Shown here: in pieces, positions 5,256-7,574 of the stretch
How positions within the stretch are numbered: position 1 is the stretch's first letter
How the letters are laid out: every line of letters begins with the position of its first letter
NCBI GenBank assembly: GCA_019421525.1
Contig: JAHZFC010000088.1
Location: 1 to 7,574 of the forward strand
Source of the DNA: Clostridiales bacterium
GTDB lineage: Bacteria; Bacillota; Clostridia; Oscillospirales; Oscillospiraceae
Direction: 5' to 3'
DNA: 7,574 nt
The notes under the pieces: generated by a model
What the model saw: only the letters and a program-made list of their open reading frames with translations
What the model was told of the DNA's origin: nothing
The model's database searches: none
Position numbers and translations under genes: made by a program

Positions 5256-6644
5256 TCAGGTTTCCTGCTCCTCCCCATCCACAGGGATGGGATACCGCTC
5301 GGTGAAGCAGCCGTCGCAGAAGCCACAGCGGCACTCCGGCGCGATCTTAGAAAGGCTGTCCAGGGAGAGGAAGCCCAGGCTGTCCGCCCCGATGAGCTGC
5401 CGCATCTCCTCCAGGGTATGGTTACAGGCCATCAGCTCCTGCTTGGAGGGGATATCCGTGCCGAAATAGCACGGCGCGATGAACATGGGCGCGGAGGAGA
5501 GCATGTGGACCTCCTTGGCCCCCGCCTCCCGCAGAAGGCGCACCAGCTGGTTGGACGTAGTGCCCCGGACGATGGAGTCATCGATGACCACCACCCGCTT
5601 GCCCGCGATGGTGGAGCGCAGGGGATTGAGCTTGAGGCGCACCGCCAGCTCCCGGTCCTCCTGGCTGGGCTGGATAAAGGTCCGGCCCACATAGCGGTTT
5701 TTAATGAGGCCGTCGTTATAGGGGATGCCCGACTCCAGGGCATAGCCCTTGGCGGCGTTCAGCCCCGAGTCGGGCACGCCGATGACCACGTCCGCCTCCA
5801 CAGGATGCTCACGGGCCAGATAACGGCCGGCCAGGATGCGGGCGTCATGGACGGACTGACCGTCGATGACACTGTCCGGGCGGGCAAAATACAGGTGCTC
5901 GAAAATGCACAGGCTGGTCTTACGGGCCCCGCAGTCGTCCCGGATGGACTGGAGCTTCCCGTCCAGGTCCACATAGACCACTTCCCCGGGCTCCACGTCC
6001 CGGACGAAGACAGCGCCCACGCTGTCCAGGGCGCAGGACTCCGAGGCAAAGATCCACGCCTCCCCCCGCCTGCCGATACACAGGGGCCGGAAGCCCCAGG
6101 GGTCACGGGCGGCGATGAGCTTCCGGGAGCTCATCACCACCAGGGAAAAGGCCCCCCGCAGCTGCCGGACAGCGCTGGCCACCGCCCGCTCGATGGACGG
6201 GCAGAGCAGCCGCTCCTGGGCGATGATATAGGAGATGATCTCCGAGTCGGTGGAGGTGTGGAAAATGGCGCCCCGATACTCATAGTGCCGGCGCAGGTTG
6301 TCCACATTCACCAGATTCCCGTTGTGGGCCACCGCGAAGGTGCCCTTGACATAGCTCAGCGTCAGCGGCTGGGCGTTCTCCCGGCGGGAGCCGCCGGTGG
6401 TGGAGTAGCGCACATGGCCCACCGCCATGGTCCCGCCCAGGTCGTCCAGGATCTCCCGGGAGAACACGTCCCCCACCAGGCCAACGTCCTTGTGGCATTT
6501 CATCTCCAATCCGTTCATCGTCGCAATACCGCAGGCCTCCTGCCCACGGTGCTGGAGGGCGTACAGCCCATAGTAGGCGCTCTGGGCACAGCTGCCCGCC
6601 GGGTCATAGATCCCAAATACGCCGCATTCCTCATGGATCGCCAT
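5256..6644 (-). CDS. purF: Amidophosphoribosyltransferase (Fe-S type)
   Basis: PurF catalyses the first committed step of purine synthesis, making phosphoribosylamine from PRPP and glutamine. The 462-residue protein begins MAIHEECGVFGIYD. Cys7 is the expected nucleophile after removal of a short propeptide. The glutaminase domain shows QHRGQEACGI (31-40), GHVRYSTTG (76-84) and HNGN (107-110). The phosphoribosyltransferase domain carries VVVIDDSIVRGTTS (351-364), the PRPP site. Cysteines 246, 392, 443 and 446 (FCDGC) fit the four ligands of the [4Fe-4S] cluster of the Bacillus-type enzyme, a form whose stability depends on oxygen. The start is the ATG at 6644 with a modest AAGGGA ten bases upstream; the next upstream ATG is out of frame. 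It has its own promoter and no partner gene, so it stands alone beside glnA, which makes its glutamine. Confidence 0.96.
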   Translation of the reverse strand: MAIHEECGVFGIYDPAGSCAQSAYYGLYALQHRGQEACGIATMNGLEMKCHKDVGLVGDVFSREILDDLGGTMAVGHVRYSTTGGSRRENAQPLTLSYVKGTFAVAHNGNLVNVDNLRRHYEYRGAIFHTSTDSEIISYIIAQERLLCPSIERAVASAVRQLRGAFSLVVMSSRKLIAARDPWGFRPLCIGRRGEAWIFASESCALDSVGAVFVRDVEPGEVVYVDLDGKLQSIRDDCGARKTSLCIFEHLYFARPDSVIDGQSVHDARILAGRYLAREHPVEADVVIGVPDSGLNAAKGYALESGIPYNDGLIKNRYVGRTFIQPSQEDRELAVRLKLNPLRSTIAGKRVVVIDDSIVRGTTSNQLVRLLREAGAKEVHMLSSAPMFIAPCYFGTDIPSKQELMACNHTLEEMRQLIGADSLGFLSLDSLSKIAPECRCGFCDGCFTERYPIPVDGEEQET

Positions 6645-6673
6645 CGTTCATCAGTCCCTTACCATCCGCTGCC

Positions 6674-6722
6674 GATCCCCCGTTGGACCTGCGCGTGTGA
6701 CGCGCCGCGCCCTCCTTGGCGC
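6674..6722 (-). promoter_or_regulatory. purF leader hairpins with A1/G4 hexaloops (candidate ANTAR sites)
   Basis: The leader contains GCGCC-AAGGAG-GGCGC (6722-6707) and GGTCC-AACGGG-GGATC (6689-6674, one G-T pair). Both have six-base loops with A first and G fourth, as known for ANTAR targets. Between them is GCGCGT-CAC-ACGCGC (6705-6691), a perfect 6-bp hairpin with a 3-base loop. No terminator follows, and a GC-rich leader makes chance pairing common, so function is uncertain. Confidence 0.3.
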
Positions 6723-6746
6723 CCGCCGCGAAACAAGATAGCCCAT

Positions 6747-6775
6747 ATTATACGACACTCACGCCCAGATCGCAA
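6747..6775 (-). promoter_or_regulatory. purF promoter (sigma-A type)
   Basis: On the minus strand TTGCGA (6775-6770) and a perfect TATAAT (6752-6747) are 17 bases apart. Transcription should start near 6740, giving a leader of about 95 bases. No PurR-box or purine riboswitch fold is evident in it. Confidence 0.8.
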
Positions 6776-6878
6776 GCCGCTCAGCCCTCTCTCCGCGCCT
6801 GTCCTGTCCGCCCTCTCCCCCCTCTAACGGCCATTTTTCCCACCCTCTTCCTATTCTTTACGCAGAATCAACAAGCTC
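6776..6878. other. Spacer between the divergent purF and ppdK promoters
   Basis: About 100 bases with a strongly pyrimidine-rich plus strand (runs of C and T, notably 6781-6860). There is no convincing gene, RNA gene or inverted repeat here. It simply separates the two divergent promoters. Confidence 0.6.
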
Positions 6879-6907
6879 ACTTTTTTGTCCTCTTGACTTT
6901 TTTGTCC
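6879..6907 (+). repeat. 12-base direct repeat over the ppdK -35 region
   Basis: ACTTTTTTGTCC occurs at 6879-6890 and again at 6896-6907, a period of 17 bases. The second copy overlaps the end of the -35 box and the spacer of the ppdK promoter, where a bound regulator would affect RNA polymerase. It may be an operator pair or a small local duplication. Confidence 0.5.
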
Positions 6908-6921
6908 CTTTCTACTAAAAT
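6893..6921 (+). promoter_or_regulatory. ppdK promoter (sigma-A type)
   Basis: TTGACT (6893-6898) and TAAAAT (6916-6921) are 17 bases apart. Transcription should start near 6928, leaving about 57 bases of leader. The leader can form a short CGCGG/CCGCG hairpin (6939-6943 with 6955-6959) before the GGAGGG ribosome site. Confidence 0.85.
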
Positions 6922-6984
6922 CATATCGCATAATCAGACGCGGACCGACCTGGCCCGCGATCAAGCCAACGGAGGGAATCACCA

Positions 6985-7574
6985 ATGAGTCAAAAATACG
7001 TCTATCTGTTTTCCGAGGGCAACGGCTCCATGCGGGAGCTGCTGGGCGGCAAGGGCGCCAACCTGGCCGAGATGACCAATCTGGGCATGCCCGTCCCCCA
7101 GGGCTTTACCGTCACCACCGAGGCCTGCACCCGTTATTATGAGGATGGACGCGCCATCGCCCCCGAGATCCAGGATGAGATCCTGTCCTATCTGGGCAAG
7201 CTGGAGGAGATCACCGGCAAGAAGCTGGGCGATGCCTCCAATCCCCTGCTGGTGTCTGAGCGCTCCGGCGCCCGGGCCTCCATGCCCGGCATGATGGACA
7301 CCATTTTGAACCTGGGCATCAACGACGAGGTGGCCGAGGGCCTCACCTCCCTGACCAGCAATCCCCGCTTCGTCTACGACGCCTACCGCCGCTTCATCCA
7401 GATGTTCTCCGACGTGGTCATGGAGCTGCCCAAGGACAAGTTCGAGGAGCTGCTGAGCGTCATGAAGGAGGACCGGGGCGTCAAGCTGGATTCCGAGCTG
7501 GGCGCCGAGGGCCTCAAGGAGCTGGTGGGCCAGTTGAAGGCCTATTATAAGGAGCGCCTGGGCGGCGACTTCCC
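6985..7574 (+). CDS. ppdK: Pyruvate, phosphate dikinase, N-terminal part (runs off the right edge)
   Basis: PpdK interconverts pyruvate, ATP and phosphate with phosphoenolpyruvate, AMP and pyrophosphate. In anaerobes it often works in glycolysis or in making PEP. The 196 visible residues belong to the N-terminal nucleotide-binding domain. They include LLGGKGANLAEMTNLGMPVP (Lys23 matches ATP-binding Lys22 of the Clostridium symbiosum enzyme), QGFTVTTEAC, RSGARASMPGMMDTILNLG (about 93-111, with Arg93 matching Arg92) and FVYDAYRRFIQMFSDVVMELP. The ATG at 6985 has GGAGGG eight bases upstream. Residue 92 is Glu where the remembered family sequence SVRSGAR has Val, directly beside the ATP-binding Arg. 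The phosphohistidine and PEP-binding domains lie outside the window. It is transcribed away from purF from its own promoter. Confidence 0.95.
   Translation, partial: MSQKYVYLFSEGNGSMRELLGGKGANLAEMTNLGMPVPQGFTVTTEACTRYYEDGRAIAPEIQDEILSYLGKLEEITGKKLGDASNPLLVSERSGARASMPGMMDTILNLGINDEVAEGLTSLTSNPRFVYDAYRRFIQMFSDVVMELPKDKFEELLSVMKEDRGVKLDSELGAEGLKELVGQLKAYYKERLGGDF

Noticed and set aside
5235..6827. Plus-strand open frame opposite purF
   Set aside because: Same reason: purF explains the region, and the antisense product has no known domain.
1..7574. Mobile elements, CRISPR arrays, tRNA or rRNA genes
   Set aside because: None seen: no transposase-like frame, no regularly spaced repeats and no cloverleaf or rRNA sequence. 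The window reads as core chromosome.

Overview
The window looks like chromosomal DNA from a GC-rich anaerobic Firmicute, most likely a gut clostridium of the Oscillospiraceae type. This placement is inferred from gene content and protein style, not from a search. The evidence is a GSI-alpha glutamine synthetase followed by an ANTAR regulator, the DapL (LL-diaminopimelate aminotransferase) route to diaminopimelate, a Fe-S-cluster PurF, a PPi-type pyruvate phosphate dikinase, strong TTGACA/TATAAT-like promoters and Shine-Dalgarno sites rich in GGAG.

Layout. Six genes lie on the minus strand. Read in their own direction (right to left) they are purF (6644-5256), glnA (5011-3674), an ANTAR RNA-binding regulator (3625-3092), dapF (2996-2202), dapL (2112-892) and the 5' part of gltB (748-1, running off the edge). 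One gene, ppdK, is on the plus strand from 6985 and runs off the right edge. purF and ppdK are divergent, and each has its own promoter in the 340-base gap. glnA has its own near-consensus promoter and a 119-base leader, and the glnA-ANTAR unit ends in a perfect intrinsic terminator at 3039-3075. dapL has its own promoter, whose -35 box overlaps the dapF stop codon. No promoter is visible for dapF or for gltB.

How the genes fit together. GlnA makes glutamine. GltB and PurF are both class II (N-terminal Cys) glutamine amidotransferases that spend it. DapF and DapL act in the lysine and cell-wall diaminopimelate branch. PpdK belongs to central carbon metabolism.

The most interesting signal is regulatory. 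ANTAR proteins bind pairs of RNA hairpins with six-base loops and usually prevent transcription termination. Here an ANTAR gene sits directly behind glnA. The glnA leader can fold into either a small hairpin pair or a mutually exclusive 14-bp terminator-like hairpin. The gltB leader has an 11-bp terminator-like stem whose 5' arm can instead form a hexaloop hairpin. The purF leader has two further A1/G4-type hexaloop hairpins. This suggests a local glutamine-linked antitermination circuit. The fit to the published ANTAR consensus is only partial and the proposal is a hypothesis.
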